A stretch of 64,000 nucleotides of DNA from Porphyromonas catoniae ATCC 51270 (GTDB taxonomy: Bacteria > Bacteroidota > Bacteroidia > Bacteroidales > Porphyromonadaceae). The position numbers were made by a program, and so were the translations under genes. The stretch covers positions 95,725 through 159,724 of the forward strand of contig NZ_JDFF01000008.1 of NCBI RefSeq assembly GCF_000565015.1, written 5' to 3'. Each line of letters opens with the position of its first letter. The first letter of the stretch is position 1. The notes beneath the pieces are model-generated. The model saw only the letters and a program-made list of their open reading frames with translations. It was not told where the DNA came from and did not search any database. Shown piece by piece: positions 47,038 through 56,817 of this stretch.

Positions 47038-47865
47038 TTACTTATGAGCGTCGCGACCCTTTGAGAAGACCTCGATTGCATCGAGGCTCATACCCATGGA
47101 GCTGAAGCCACCGTCGTTGAAGAGGTTCTGCATCGTGATCTTGCGTGTCAGGTCGCTGAAGAGCGTGATGCAGTAGTCTGCGCAGTCGTTGGCATCGGCA
47201 TTCCCGAGTGGGGAGAGGTCCTCTGCGAAGTCCAGTAGATCGGACATACCCTTCACGCCACTACCTGCTGTCGTAACTGTGGGAGACTGCGATACGGTAT
47301 TGATACGTACGCCCTTCTCACGACCATAGATATAGCCGAAGCTACGAGCGATGGACTCCAGTAGGCTCTTGGCATCTGCCATGTCGCCGTAGCCCACGAA
47401 GGTGCGCTGTGCTGCGATGTAGGTAAGGGCGACCACAGAGCCTCCCTCTGCGATGGCGTCAAGTCGCTTTGCGACCTGGAGCATCTTGTGGAAGGAGACG
47501 GCGGAGATGTCGAGCGTTGTTTGGAGCATCTTGTAGTCGAGGTCATCGTAGGAGCGACCCTTGCGCACGTTGGGGCTCATACCGATGGAGTGCAGTACGA
47601 AGTCTACCTTGCCGAAGGTCTTGATGGCTTCTTGGAAGACTACTTCGAGTTCCTCCTCCTTGGTAGCATCGGCAGGGACGACCTTTGCGCCGAGCTTTTC
47701 ACCTAGCTCGTTTAGCTGACCCATACGTACGGCTACAGCCGTGTTGGTGAGTATGATCTCGGCGCCTTCCTCTACGGCACGCTCTGCCACACGCCACGCG
47801 ATTGACTGTTCGTTGAGGGCACCGAAGATGATTCCCTTCTTTCCTGCTAAGAGATTATAGCTCAT
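47038..47865 (-). CDS. fabI: Enoyl-ACP reductase (NADH) FabI
   Basis: This 275-residue short-chain reductase completes each fatty-acid elongation cycle. It has the FabI-type glycine-rich start KKGIIFGALNEQSIAW, LHSIGMSP near residue 91, and the catalytic Y159-x6-K166 (YGDMADAK) with Y149. It also has NTVSQSPTVTTAGSGVKG, a typical substrate-binding loop. The operon with lptB pairs fatty-acid and LPS biogenesis. Confidence 0.94.
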   Translation of the reverse strand: MSYNLLAGKKGIIFGALNEQSIAWRVAERAVEEGAEIILTNTAVAVRMGQLNELGEKLGAKVVPADATKEEELEVVFQEAIKTFGKVDFVLHSIGMSPNVRKGRSYDDLDYKMLQTTLDISAVSFHKMLQVAKRLDAIAEGGSVVALTYIAAQRTFVGYGDMADAKSLLESIARSFGYIYGREKGVRINTVSQSPTVTTAGSGVKGMSDLLDFAEDLSPLGNADANDCADYCITLFSDLTRKITMQNLFNDGGFSSMGMSLDAIEVFSKGRDAHK

Positions 47866-47907
47866 AAGGCAAATGTTCTTTCTGTTAAGTAAATTAAACT
47901 ATAAGCA

Positions 47908-47915
47908 CAAAGATA
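47908..47915 (-). promoter_or_regulatory. -7 box for fabI-lptB
   Basis: The minus strand reads TATCTTTG, matching TAnnTTTG, 43 bases before the fabI start. A second TTTG lies 11 bases further upstream, too near for a normal -33 box. Confidence 0.55.
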
Positions 47916-48292
47916 CAGCTTTTGTGCAAAGCTTCCTCATCTTTGCCTTGCTTTTCGTGGGGAATATATCGAGAGGCGAGGTATATAGTTGAGGCGTCAG
48001 GCTCTATGGGGCGTTTACAAATGTTGTGTTTCTCTTGACACCTAAAGTGTAGTACTCTGAATCTCCGATTGAGGGATAGGCTCACCTTTGGCTGTGGGGT
48101 GTGGCCGTTGCGTCTCTACTTCGTTTTATTGATGGATTTGGTGAAGAGGGCGTGCTGTGTGGCTAGATCTCTTTTGTGTGCGTTGTAAAGGTGCTTAACG
48201 GGAGCAAGAGGTGAGAGAAAAAGAAGTCTTGGGTGGTTTCCCCAAGCAGCTATGAATGAGCTAGATGAGCAAGGTGCGAGGATAAGAGATAA

Positions 48293-48401
48293 CGACTTAC
48301 CATAACTCGTCAAAGCGAGTTATGGTAAGTCGTTGAGAAGAGTTGTGGTAACTCGCTGAAGAGAGTTATAGTAACTCGCTTTGACGAGTTATGGTAAGTC
48401 G
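48293..48401 (+). repeat. 23-bp palindromic repeat array, family 1, copy 7 (5 units)
   Basis: Cores are centred at 48301, 48324, 48347, 48370 and 48393, with exact 23-bp spacing. Centres read CCA, TGG, TGG, TAG, TGG. It lies between the 5' end of fabI and the 3' end of the barrel gene, 47 bases past the latter stop. Confidence 0.9.
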
Positions 48402-48447
48402 CTGGGGTTGGGTTTCGTGACCTTAGAAGGTGTTGTTTCCCAGAGGA

Positions 48448-49263
48448 TTAAAAACGGAAGCCAACAGACAATCCTCCTCGAATAGAGAGTGCTCTGGTGC
48501 GAAGCCCTGAGATGTGGAAGGTCTGCTTCTCACGATCAAAGCTAACCTTCGCATCCTTTGTGTTTGTACCTGAGCTCTCGGTAATGCTCTGCCGAAGAGC
48601 ATCATCATTAACGCTCGTTACATGGGCTTTCCCATCAGAGAAGTGGAACTTCCCCTCCACCGTATTGTATGCAACACCTCGGCCAAGACCTGCGATGTAC
48701 CAGTCAAGGACGATGTTTTTGTTTCGTCCGAGTAGCCATTGTGCTCCGAGACCTAGTCCCACAGAGTGAGAGGAGGCATATTCGGTATAGGCAATTGCTC
48801 CGTACACGATTTTTCCTGTGTTGTCCTCGAGCAAAAAGTCTCTTGACATATCGGTATACTTCGAGCGTTGGAACCGATAGTAGGGCGCCAGATAGAAGCC
48901 ATGTCCCATCCCACCGTTTAGGTACCAGCGAATCTCGGGGGTAACAGCAAAGTAGGAGAAGCCTGAGCCAGCATTCCAGAATGCCATCCTAGAGCGGTAA
49001 CTATTGGATGGTGTGACGATGTCAGACCCGTTAGTAGCAAAGCGTGCATTGAGGTCTAGCGATGCACTGAGCCCCGGTGTGAGTAGTCGCTCTCCCACGA
49101 GCGAATAGCTACCGAATAGAATGCCTAGTACGTTGGTCTTGACGATTGTCTTCCCGTCAAGGAGGGAGTTCTCGGGCGTAGGCTCGAAGCGTGGCTTTTG
49201 TGCTGAGAGGGGAAGTGCTACAGTAAGTAGTAGCAAGGTACAGAGTAGGCGTATTTGCTTCAT
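48448..49263 (-). CDS. Outer-membrane beta-barrel protein, function unknown
   Basis: Starting at MKQIRLLCTLLLLTVALPLSAQ gives 271 residues with a clear signal peptide. A start 17 codons upstream lacks one. The body has glycine- and aromatic-rich strands (TIVKTNVLGILFGSYSLVGERLL, HSVGLGLGAQWLLG) and ends GLSVGFRF, the aromatic C-terminus of a barrel. It resembles DUF3575-like proteins but the match is not firm. Confidence 0.75.
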   Translation of the reverse strand: MKQIRLLCTLLLLTVALPLSAQKPRFEPTPENSLLDGKTIVKTNVLGILFGSYSLVGERLLTPGLSASLDLNARFATNGSDIVTPSNSYRSRMAFWNAGSGFSYFAVTPEIRWYLNGGMGHGFYLAPYYRFQRSKYTDMSRDFLLEDNTGKIVYGAIAYTEYASSHSVGLGLGAQWLLGRNKNIVLDWYIAGLGRGVAYNTVEGKFHFSDGKAHVTSVNDDALRQSITESSGTNTKDAKVSFDREKQTFHISGLRTRALSIRGGLSVGFRF

Positions 49264-49310
49264 TTGTCGTAGTTTGTTTCTTCTATTTTGTTGCTTGATT
49301 AATTGTTGTC

Positions 49311-50120
49311 TCAAAGAGCTTCTTCGTGTGTAGTGCCCTGTGTTTTACCCCCTGCCTCAGCTTCCTCTCCGCTGTCTAAGAGGAAGGCTGAGAGGAGTGA
49401 CCGATAGGCTTCGGAGGGCTTTCCCTTTCTATCGAGGAGCGTGAAGTGTGAGGTGTGCGTAGGGATATAGGGCTCGCAGAGCGAGAGCTTACGCCAGAGG
49501 GTAATCGTCCGGATGAGGCGATTGGGAGAGGAGTAGATGTAGGCGAGTTCCGAGAGCCTGAGTAGAGACTCCGTAGCTATCCTGCGCATGGAGGGTAGGA
49601 GAGCTGATGGAGTAATGAGAGCCAGTGACCCAGAGGGACTAAGCAGCCCAGAGGCATGACGTAGGAGCGTCTCAGGGGAAAGCCCATCGGCCTCTGTGTG
49701 ACGAGCCAGCTGACGCTGTTCGTGGGGTGAGGGAACGTCCTCGATGAAGTAGGGCGGATTGGATACAATGAGGTCGAAGCCCGTGTGCGCAGACGAGGCA
49801 AAGGCTTTGACGGCATCGAGGTAGTTCACTTCGTGTAGGGTAAGGCGATTTGTGTAGGGTGAGGCCTCGATATTCGCCGCTGCATCACGGCAGGCAGCAT
49901 TATCTACTTCCCATGCCTCAATGTTTGCAGAGGGGAAACGCTCGGCCAGCATAAGGGCGATAATCCCCGTACCTGTACCAACATCTAGGAGATGCAAGGG
50001 AGGTGAAGGAAGTGTAGCGAAAGGCCATGCCCCAAGTAGTAAGGCATCCGTCCCTACCTTCTGTGCAGCCTCTCCGTGGCGGATGGTAAAGGGTTTGAGC
50101 CGAAAGATATTGTCGGTCAT
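49311..50120 (-). CDS. trmN6: tRNA1(Val) A37 N6-methyltransferase-like protein
   Basis: Starting at MTDNIFRLKPFTIRHG gives 269 residues, a 4-base overlap (ATGA) with the upstream gene, and the family length. The 50168 start is rejected. SAM-binding LDVGTGTGIIALML is at about 45-58, and the catalytic NPPY of N6-adenine methyltransferases is at 121-124. It belongs to the YfiC/TrmN6 branch. The pairing with another RNA methyltransferase supports RNA modification. Confidence 0.88.
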   Translation of the reverse strand: MTDNIFRLKPFTIRHGEAAQKVGTDALLLGAWPFATLPSPPLHLLDVGTGTGIIALMLAERFPSANIEAWEVDNAACRDAAANIEASPYTNRLTLHEVNYLDAVKAFASSAHTGFDLIVSNPPYFIEDVPSPHEQRQLARHTEADGLSPETLLRHASGLLSPSGSLALITPSALLPSMRRIATESLLRLSELAYIYSSPNRLIRTITLWRKLSLCEPYIPTHTSHFTLLDRKGKPSEAYRSLLSAFLLDSGEEAEAGGKTQGTTHEEAL

Positions 50121-51529
50121 TTCGCCTCGATCAGGGAGCGTATCTGCTCTGGGTGACGTATGCGCCAAGCCTGAGGATATAGATTATTTGAGCGTGTGCC
50201 TAGGTGCTTCATGAAGCCAAGGGCTAGCCCTTTATAGTGGACGAGTACCCACCCTCGTGGTGTGGCTTCGGGTAGGGAGATCGCCTCACGTGCGAGGTAG
50301 CGGATCGCTTCCTCATGGGAGAGTTCAACCGAGGGGAAGGCATCAGGTGATCGGTATTCACTGAGGGCGAGGGCTGGATGGGGTAGGAAGTCACGCCCCT
50401 TCGCCTCGGCAACCTGCACGCCAGCTGTGAGGATGGGTATTTTGTAGCTCTTTAGTTCATCGGCTAGCTGTGCTACCCGAGGAGGCATTGCCACGATTAA
50501 ATCTTCGCTGGGGCGCTGCCACACAAGGTGCTCTCGCTTCTCGGGGCAAAGCCATGCGGAGACCTCTTGTGGTGGCTGAGTGGGGGTCTGGGGCTTTCCC
50601 TTGGAGGCTTTGCGGTATATAGAGGGTTCGTTTTCTCCACGCTTTCGCAGTAGAGCTAGGAAAAGTCCCTCTCCCTCCGTACGGTGGGGCATCATTCGAT
50701 AACAAGGGAAGTCCACAAGTGCCGACGGGGTAACGGCTGGTGGTAAATCACCCAAGGGAAGAGCCTCTGCACCTAGCTCATCGAGGATGAATTGTACCAT
50801 ATCCTCGTTCTCTAGCCTATTGAATGTGCAGGTGCTGTAGACGAGTAGACCTCCGGGGCGAAGTGCAGGCCAAATATCCTCTAAGATGCTACGCTGACGC
50901 TCCGCACACTGCCTAACCAGCTCCTCAGACCACTGGGTGCGAGCCTCGTTATCCTTACGAAACATCCCTTCGCCCGAGCATGGTGCATCGACGAGGATAA
51001 GGTCGAAGGTTTGCTTGAGTTTACCTAGCGTACGTGGCTCTGTCGAGGTAACAAGAAATGTTGCTGCGCCCCACTTCAGGAGATTTTCGGCCAGCACCTG
51101 AGCTCGTGAGCGAATGATTTCGTTGCTCACCAGCGCACTCTCTGGCGGGAGTAGATCCAGCAGTAGGGTACTCTTCCCCCCAGGGGCAGCACAGAGGTCA
51201 AGGGCTTTGAGTGGCTCCTCGCCGAGGTAAGGTGCGATATGGCTAAGGAGCATTGATGAGGCTTCCTGTACATAATACCCCCCAGAGTGCCAGAGAGGAT
51301 CTGCCGTGAAGCTTGGCCGCTCGCTGAGGTAATGACCCAGTCCATTTGACCAAGGGACGAGCCCACGACAGTGGAAAGGAACAAAGGTCTCACACGGCTT
51401 ACGACGATTGAAGCGTACCGAGACGATAGGCTCAGTCTCTAGAGAGGCAAGGAGAGCCTCTGCTTCATCAGGCAGAAGCGATGTAATCGATTTGCAGAAG
51501 GCAGGTTTAATAGGGTCAAGCTGAGGCAT
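50117..51529 (-). CDS. RsmB/NOP2-family RNA m5C methyltransferase
   Basis: This 470-residue protein has the SAM motif LDLCAAPGGKSTLLLDLL (about residues 110-127). The two catalytic cysteines of RNA:m5C methyltransferases are C184 in VDAPCSGEGMF and C234 in YSTCTF. A C-terminal PUA-like domain (residues 300-470) is typical of RsmF/YebU-type enzymes. The exact rRNA site is not shown. It overlaps trmN6 by 4 bases. Confidence 0.92.
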   Translation of the reverse strand: MPQLDPIKPAFCKSITSLLPDEAEALLASLETEPIVSVRFNRRKPCETFVPFHCRGLVPWSNGLGHYLSERPSFTADPLWHSGGYYVQEASSMLLSHIAPYLGEEPLKALDLCAAPGGKSTLLLDLLPPESALVSNEIIRSRAQVLAENLLKWGAATFLVTSTEPRTLGKLKQTFDLILVDAPCSGEGMFRKDNEARTQWSEELVRQCAERQRSILEDIWPALRPGGLLVYSTCTFNRLENEDMVQFILDELGAEALPLGDLPPAVTPSALVDFPCYRMMPHRTEGEGLFLALLRKRGENEPSIYRKASKGKPQTPTQPPQEVSAWLCPEKREHLVWQRPSEDLIVAMPPRVAQLADELKSYKIPILTAGVQVAEAKGRDFLPHPALALSEYRSPDAFPSVELSHEEAIRYLAREAISLPEATPRGWVLVHYKGLALGFMKHLGTRSNNLYPQAWRIRHPEQIRSLIEAK

Positions 51530-51546
51530 AGTGGTAAGCGAGCCTA

Positions 51547-52260
51547 TTACCTTCCCAGTAGGAAGATCGTCGGAATCTTATGGATGTTGGGGATGTTTCC
51601 TCGCCATGCCGAGAGGCTTTTGGTCTGAAGGACAGCCTCGGGTGACGTAAGGGCAGAGGCAATACATAGCATTGTGTTGCCCGAGCAGTGGCGGATAAGT
51701 TGCTCAACGAGTTGCACGTTGCGGTAAGGTGTCTCGATGAAGATCTGTGTCTCTCCACAGCTACGGATGCGCCCCTCCATCTCTCGTAGAGCCTCTGTCC
51801 GCTCCCGCTCATCAATCGGTAGATACCCACGGAAAGCAAACCTCTGACCATTAAAGCCCGAGCCCATGAGGGCCATAAGTATGGAGCTGGGCCCAACGAG
51901 AGGAATAACTGTGATTCCCTTACGTTGAGCCAGTGCCACGACATCCGCACCAGGATCGGCTACCGCAGGGCAACCAGCCTCAGAGATTACCCCCACAGGC
52001 TGTCCATTCAGTGCGGGTAGTAGGTAGTCAGCGATTGCCTCAGGAGCGGTGTGCTTATTCAGTTCGTATAAGGTCAGCTGGTCTATATCCAACGTCCGAT
52101 CTATAGCCTTGAGGAAGCGTCGTGCGGAGCGGATATTCTCCACGATGAAGTGATGAATAGTGGGGATGAGGCTTGCGTTATACGCAGGTAGGCAGGTTGA
52201 ATGATCTACTTCAGCTAGTGGTACGGGGATGAGGTAGAGCGTGCCGAGGGTCTGTGCCAT
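51547..52260 (-). CDS. RsmI/tetrapyrrole-methylase-family SAM methyltransferase
   Basis: This 237-residue protein has GTLYLIPVPLAEVD, GVISEAGCPAVADPGADVVALAQ near residue 88, and PLVGPSSILMALMGSGFNGQRFAFRGYLP. These match the RsmI-like family that methylates the 2'-O of C1402 in 16S rRNA. It lacks the long C-terminus of RsmI and belongs to the short Bacteroidota form, so the target is inferred. It lies 17 bases before the m5C methyltransferase on the same strand. Confidence 0.85.
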   Translation of the reverse strand: MAQTLGTLYLIPVPLAEVDHSTCLPAYNASLIPTIHHFIVENIRSARRFLKAIDRTLDIDQLTLYELNKHTAPEAIADYLLPALNGQPVGVISEAGCPAVADPGADVVALAQRKGITVIPLVGPSSILMALMGSGFNGQRFAFRGYLPIDERERTEALREMEGRIRSCGETQIFIETPYRNVQLVEQLIRHCSGNTMLCIASALTSPEAVLQTKSLSAWRGNIPNIHKIPTIFLLGR

Positions 52261-52288
52261 AGCGTCTAGGTCGTGTATGGAGAGAGGG

Positions 52289-53449
52289 TTAGGGCTGACT
52301 GCTTGAGCGCAGGCGGTGAGCCAAAAGGACTGTCTGCTCTAGGTAAGGGAGCTCTGAGCGTAGGTATGGAGCAAAGTCACGCTCGCTAAGCCGAGGGGTC
52401 ACATGTTCGATTGGCCACCATTTCCCCTTGGTAGGGAGGCAATCAATCAGCAAGAGTCTTGGGTCTTCGATCTCTACACTAAAGAGGTAAACGCTCAAGG
52501 GCTGTCCGTCCAAGGTCTCGTGATAATGCAAGAGAAAGCGTGGGTGCGCTCTACGAATGCCACAAAAGCGAAGGTCAATCAACTCCTGAGCAACCTGCTC
52601 AGGCTGACAGCCCTCTGTGAGCCAGGCGATGAATGGTGTGTCGTAACCCGAAGTTGAGGGAAGCGTGATGCGCTCTGCTTGCTCGAGATAGACCATGTGC
52701 TCGGTCGTGGTGATGAGTCGCACTACGGGGAGGCGTCCCTGTCCACTGCGAGGTGTCGTCATCGGCACGCGTCCGATGATCTGTTGCTTGTCGTTCATTA
52801 CGGGTATCCACACCTCATGTTGTAGACGTTTATTGACCCAGATGAGGTGTAAGCTCTCCAGCGTATAGATCCCACCAGCGAAGGCAGCGATGAGCATCGA
52901 GGAGATGGAGCGAAGCCTTGCCCACTCTAGGGGGCATATCTCTAGATTGACGAGGATAAAGCCTAATGCAAGTATAGAGAAAGCCGAGAGGATACGTTCA
53001 AAGCGAAGTCGCTCAGCACGGAGTATCTTCCCACGGATGCACGAGCATTGCTGGTTTAGATCCTTGGGACGTGTGTACCAGCGGTAGGTGAGTAGGACAA
53101 GGCTACTGATGAGGTAGCTCACTAGGAGAAGCCCCTGCACTCCGAGAGGGTGCTGGCATAGTCTAGGTAGGGCGAGTAGGGATAGACCCCAGAGCAAGCT
53201 CACCAAGACGGATTGCCCGACTACGGATCTATTCACTGCGAGCCAGCCCAAGGCTCTGATGAGGAGGATACACAAAATGAAGCACACCACCACGCTACCC
53301 CATGCCACGAAGGGTGGGTACACACAACTCAAGGCTAACCCCAGAGGGAAGGTGAAAAGCTCGGTAGGGAGGGGTAGTCGAAAGGCTCTCAGCCTACGTA
53401 GGGTCTGTTGCAACGTCTTTGTCTTCTTGCTCATTCGTCTATACAACAT
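52289..53449 (-). CDS. Membrane protein with Nudix-like C-terminal domain
   Basis: This 386-residue protein has six or so hydrophobic segments in residues 28-205. A soluble C-terminal part (from about 210: VWIPVMNDKQQIIGRVPM, then LPVVRLITTTEHMVYL) resembles the opening strands of a Nudix fold. The Nudix box G-x5-E-x7-REUxEE is not present, so a hydrolase role is doubtful. Function is unknown. It shares the strand with the methyltransferase genes. ATG 53434 is an alternative start. Confidence 0.6.
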   Translation of the reverse strand: MLYRRMSKKTKTLQQTLRRLRAFRLPLPTELFTFPLGLALSCVYPPFVAWGSVVVCFILCILLIRALGWLAVNRSVVGQSVLVSLLWGLSLLALPRLCQHPLGVQGLLLVSYLISSLVLLTYRWYTRPKDLNQQCSCIRGKILRAERLRFERILSAFSILALGFILVNLEICPLEWARLRSISSMLIAAFAGGIYTLESLHLIWVNKRLQHEVWIPVMNDKQQIIGRVPMTTPRSGQGRLPVVRLITTTEHMVYLEQAERITLPSTSGYDTPFIAWLTEGCQPEQVAQELIDLRFCGIRRAHPRFLLHYHETLDGQPLSVYLFSVEIEDPRLLLIDCLPTKGKWWPIEHVTPRLSERDFAPYLRSELPYLEQTVLLAHRLRSSSQP

Positions 53450-53653
53450 GCCCCTAGAGGACGAGGTTCACACTCTATTTATCTTCATCTCAGCACATAA
53501 GGCGGGTGGAGAGGAATCTTAGACCTTCTGACCGTCTCCGTTGTCCCAGAATGTTAATTTTCGTTTCATGCTTGCTTCCTTAATCACTCCTCCGGTTGTG
53601 TTTGTAATGCACTTGTTTATAGTGGTATAGTAGAGTTTTATAAATCGTCCCTA

Positions 53654-53787
53654 AGAGTTATGGTAACTTGCTTCAACGACTTACCATAACTCGCCAAAGC
53701 GACTTACCATAACTCGTCGCCAAAAGTTGCCATAACTTATCTTCGCGAGTTACCATAACTCGTTGAGGGATGAGTTATAGTAACTCA
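53654..53787 (-). repeat. 23-bp palindromic repeat array, family 1, copy 8 (6 units, reversed)
   Basis: Cores are centred at 53662, 53685, 53708, 53731, 53754 and 53779. Spacing is 23 bp except the last, which is 25. Plus-strand centres read TGG, CCA, CCA, CCA, CCA, TAG, so the array lies in reverse orientation with both end units inverted relative to the middle. It has more arm mutations than other copies. The rest of the 730-bp gap shows only a terminator at 54111. Confidence 0.88.
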
Positions 53788-54110
53788 TCGTCTTTTCTTC
53801 ACAGAATATTACGGCATTTCTGCTGATGCCTGTCGGAAGGGTGAAGGTAGAGGCTGGTATTGTCTCTTGTGACGAAGGATTGGACTTACAAGGGCAAGGA
53901 GCTAGAAAAGCCCTTTGCTCTGAGGTTTGCCCTTACTTGGGAGCTTTAGGGATGGAGCAGGTCGGACAGAGGCAAGGTTATATCCATTTTCTCCAGAGGA
54001 ATATGTGCAGTTAGTGAGCGGTGCATTCTATCTCCGCCTAGAGAGATCCTTTGCTTATGGGAATCAGAGGCTAAAGAAGAGATATAGGAGAGGGCTTAGG
54101 GGAATATAAA

Positions 54111-54145
54111 CACACCAGCCGTAAGCAGGGCTCACGGCTGGTGTG
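54111..54145 (-). terminator. Terminator of the nqr operon
   Basis: A perfect 12-bp stem (CACACCAGCCGT with ACGGCTGGTGTG) and 11-base loop lie 35 bases past the nqrF stop. On the minus strand they are followed by the T-rich TTTATATTCC. Confidence 0.85.
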
Positions 54146-54179
54146 AAAAATCAGTAAGACTGATAGTATGGAGCGTGGA

Positions 54180-55421
<1,242 letters not shown>

Positions 55422-55445
55422 TATGACTTATATACCTGATCTATG

Positions 55446-56144
55446 TTAGTTCGCCTCTACCCCTGATGGTGCTTGGGTAGCCTCTACTTGCTCTGTCTGG
55501 CTCTGCTGTGCCTTGTCGTCAGCAGCCTGGAGCTTAACCCCAGAGAAGCTTAGGAAGGCGATACCCATCAGCGCCGTGATGATGAAGGTGATCCCGAGGC
55601 CACGTAGGGGCTTGGGGATATCTGAGTACTGGATCTTCTCACGTATGGCGGCCATACCGACGATGGCAAGCATCCATCCGATCCCAGACCCGAAGCCGTA
55701 GACTGTGGCCTCACCGATACCGGGGAACTCACGCTGCTGCATGAAGAGTGATCCCCCAAGGATGGCGCAGTTCACTGCGATCAGTGGGAGGAAGATCCCG
55801 AGTGAAGCGTAGAGGGAGGGGCTGAATCGCTCAACGAGCATCTCGACGAGCTGCGTGAAGGCAGCGATCACCGCAATGAAGATGATGAACGAGAGGAACG
55901 AGAGGTCGATCCCCGAAGCCTCCGCACCTAGTAGCCACTCGAGTGCGCCCTGCTTGAAGACCTTGGTCTCGAGTAGGTAGTTGATCGGTAGCGTGCAGGT
56001 GAGGATGAAGGTTACTGCTATCCCCAGTCCAAATGACGTCTTAACGTTCTTCGATACTGCTAGGAATGAGCACATCCCTAGGTAGTAAGCGAAGATCATG
56101 TTATCGATAAAGATCGACCTAAAGAATAAGGCTAATGAATCCAT
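55446..56144 (-). CDS. nqrE: Na+-NQR subunit E
   Basis: This 232-residue membrane subunit, with six helices, contributes to the Na+ path and an inter-subunit Fe site. It carries the NqrE/RnfA signature [20 protein letters not shown] and [10 protein letters not shown] near residue 50, and [15 protein letters not shown]. The usual length is about 200; here a short Ala/Gln/Glu tail is added. Gene order nqrD-nqrE-nqrF is standard. Confidence 0.96.
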   Translation of the reverse strand: MDSLALFFRSIFIDNMIFAYYLGMCSFLAVSKNVKTSFGLGIAVTFILTCTLPINYLLETKVFKQGALEWLLGAEASGIDLSFLSFIIFIAVIAAFTQLVEMLVERFSPSLYASLGIFLPLIAVNCAILGGSLFMQQREFPGIGEATVYGFGSGIGWMLAIVGMAAIREKIQYSDIPKPLRGLGITFIITALMGIAFLSFSGVKLQAADDKAQQSQTEQVEATQAPSGVEAN

Positions 56145-56173
56145 TCTTTCTTAGTTCTATTTGTCGTGGGAGA

Positions 56174-56815
56174 TTAGTTTTCCTGTAGCTCCTTGTTGTA
56201 GGAGCGGTGTATCCATATCAGTACGGCGACAGATATGAGAGCCATCGGGGGGAGGATCATAAGCCCGTTGTTTACGTAGCCGTGGATACCATCCGTAGCG
56301 TAGAAGCTCTGAGGGATGATCTGATAGCCAAGCAGCGTACCCGAGCCGAAGAGCTCACGGAAGAAGCCGACAGCCACCAGCACAGCACCGTAGCCTAGAC
56401 CATTACCGATCCCGTCGAGGAAGGACTCCCAGGGGCCGTTACCAAGGGCGAAGGCCTCAAGGCGTCCCATGAGGATACAGTTCGTGATGATCAGACCGAC
56501 GAAGACGGAGAGCTGCTTGCTCACGTCATAGGCGTAGGCCTTGAGCACTTCGCTCACGATGGTCACCAGTGTAGCGGCGACGACGAGCTGTACGATGATA
56601 CGGATACGATTGGGGATCGTCTTGCGTAGTAGCGAGATCACGACGTTCGAGAAGGCTACGACGACAGTCACGGAGAGAGCCATGACGATCGAGGGCTCGA
56701 GCTTGGAGGTGACCGCTAGTGCGGAGCAGATACCGAGCATCTGCACCATGATAGGGTTGTTCTTGCTCAGTGGCCCTACGAGTGTTTCTTTATTCTTCTT
56801 GTTCCAGAGTGACAT
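56174..56815 (-). CDS. nqrD: Na+-NQR subunit D
   Basis: This 213-residue membrane protein of the NqrD/RnfE family has LSKNNPIMVQMLGICSALAVTSKLEPS near the N-terminus and ITNCILMGRLEAFALGNGPW near residue 105. It pairs with NqrE around an Fe centre. It follows nqrC by 2 bases, indicating tight coupling. Confidence 0.96.
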   Translation of the reverse strand: MSLWNKKNKETLVGPLSKNNPIMVQMLGICSALAVTSKLEPSIVMALSVTVVVAFSNVVISLLRKTIPNRIRIIVQLVVAATLVTIVSEVLKAYAYDVSKQLSVFVGLIITNCILMGRLEAFALGNGPWESFLDGIGNGLGYGAVLVAVGFFRELFGSGTLLGYQIIPQSFYATDGIHGYVNNGLMILPPMALISVAVLIWIHRSYNKELQEN

Positions 56816-56817
56816 GG

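Noticed and set aside
5473..53787. The periodic arrays as CRISPR
   Set aside because: Spacers are only 6 bp and the repeat is 17 bp; no cas genes lie nearby. CRISPR spacers are about 26-50 bp.
5473..53787. The palindromic core as parS or a known partition site
   Set aside because: The core GAGTTATGGTAACTC does not resemble the parS consensus, and eight arrays scattered in 64 kb are too many for a partition site.
53826..54014. Small open frame after array copy 8
   Set aside because: No ribosome-binding site, promoter or family match; composition looks non-coding.
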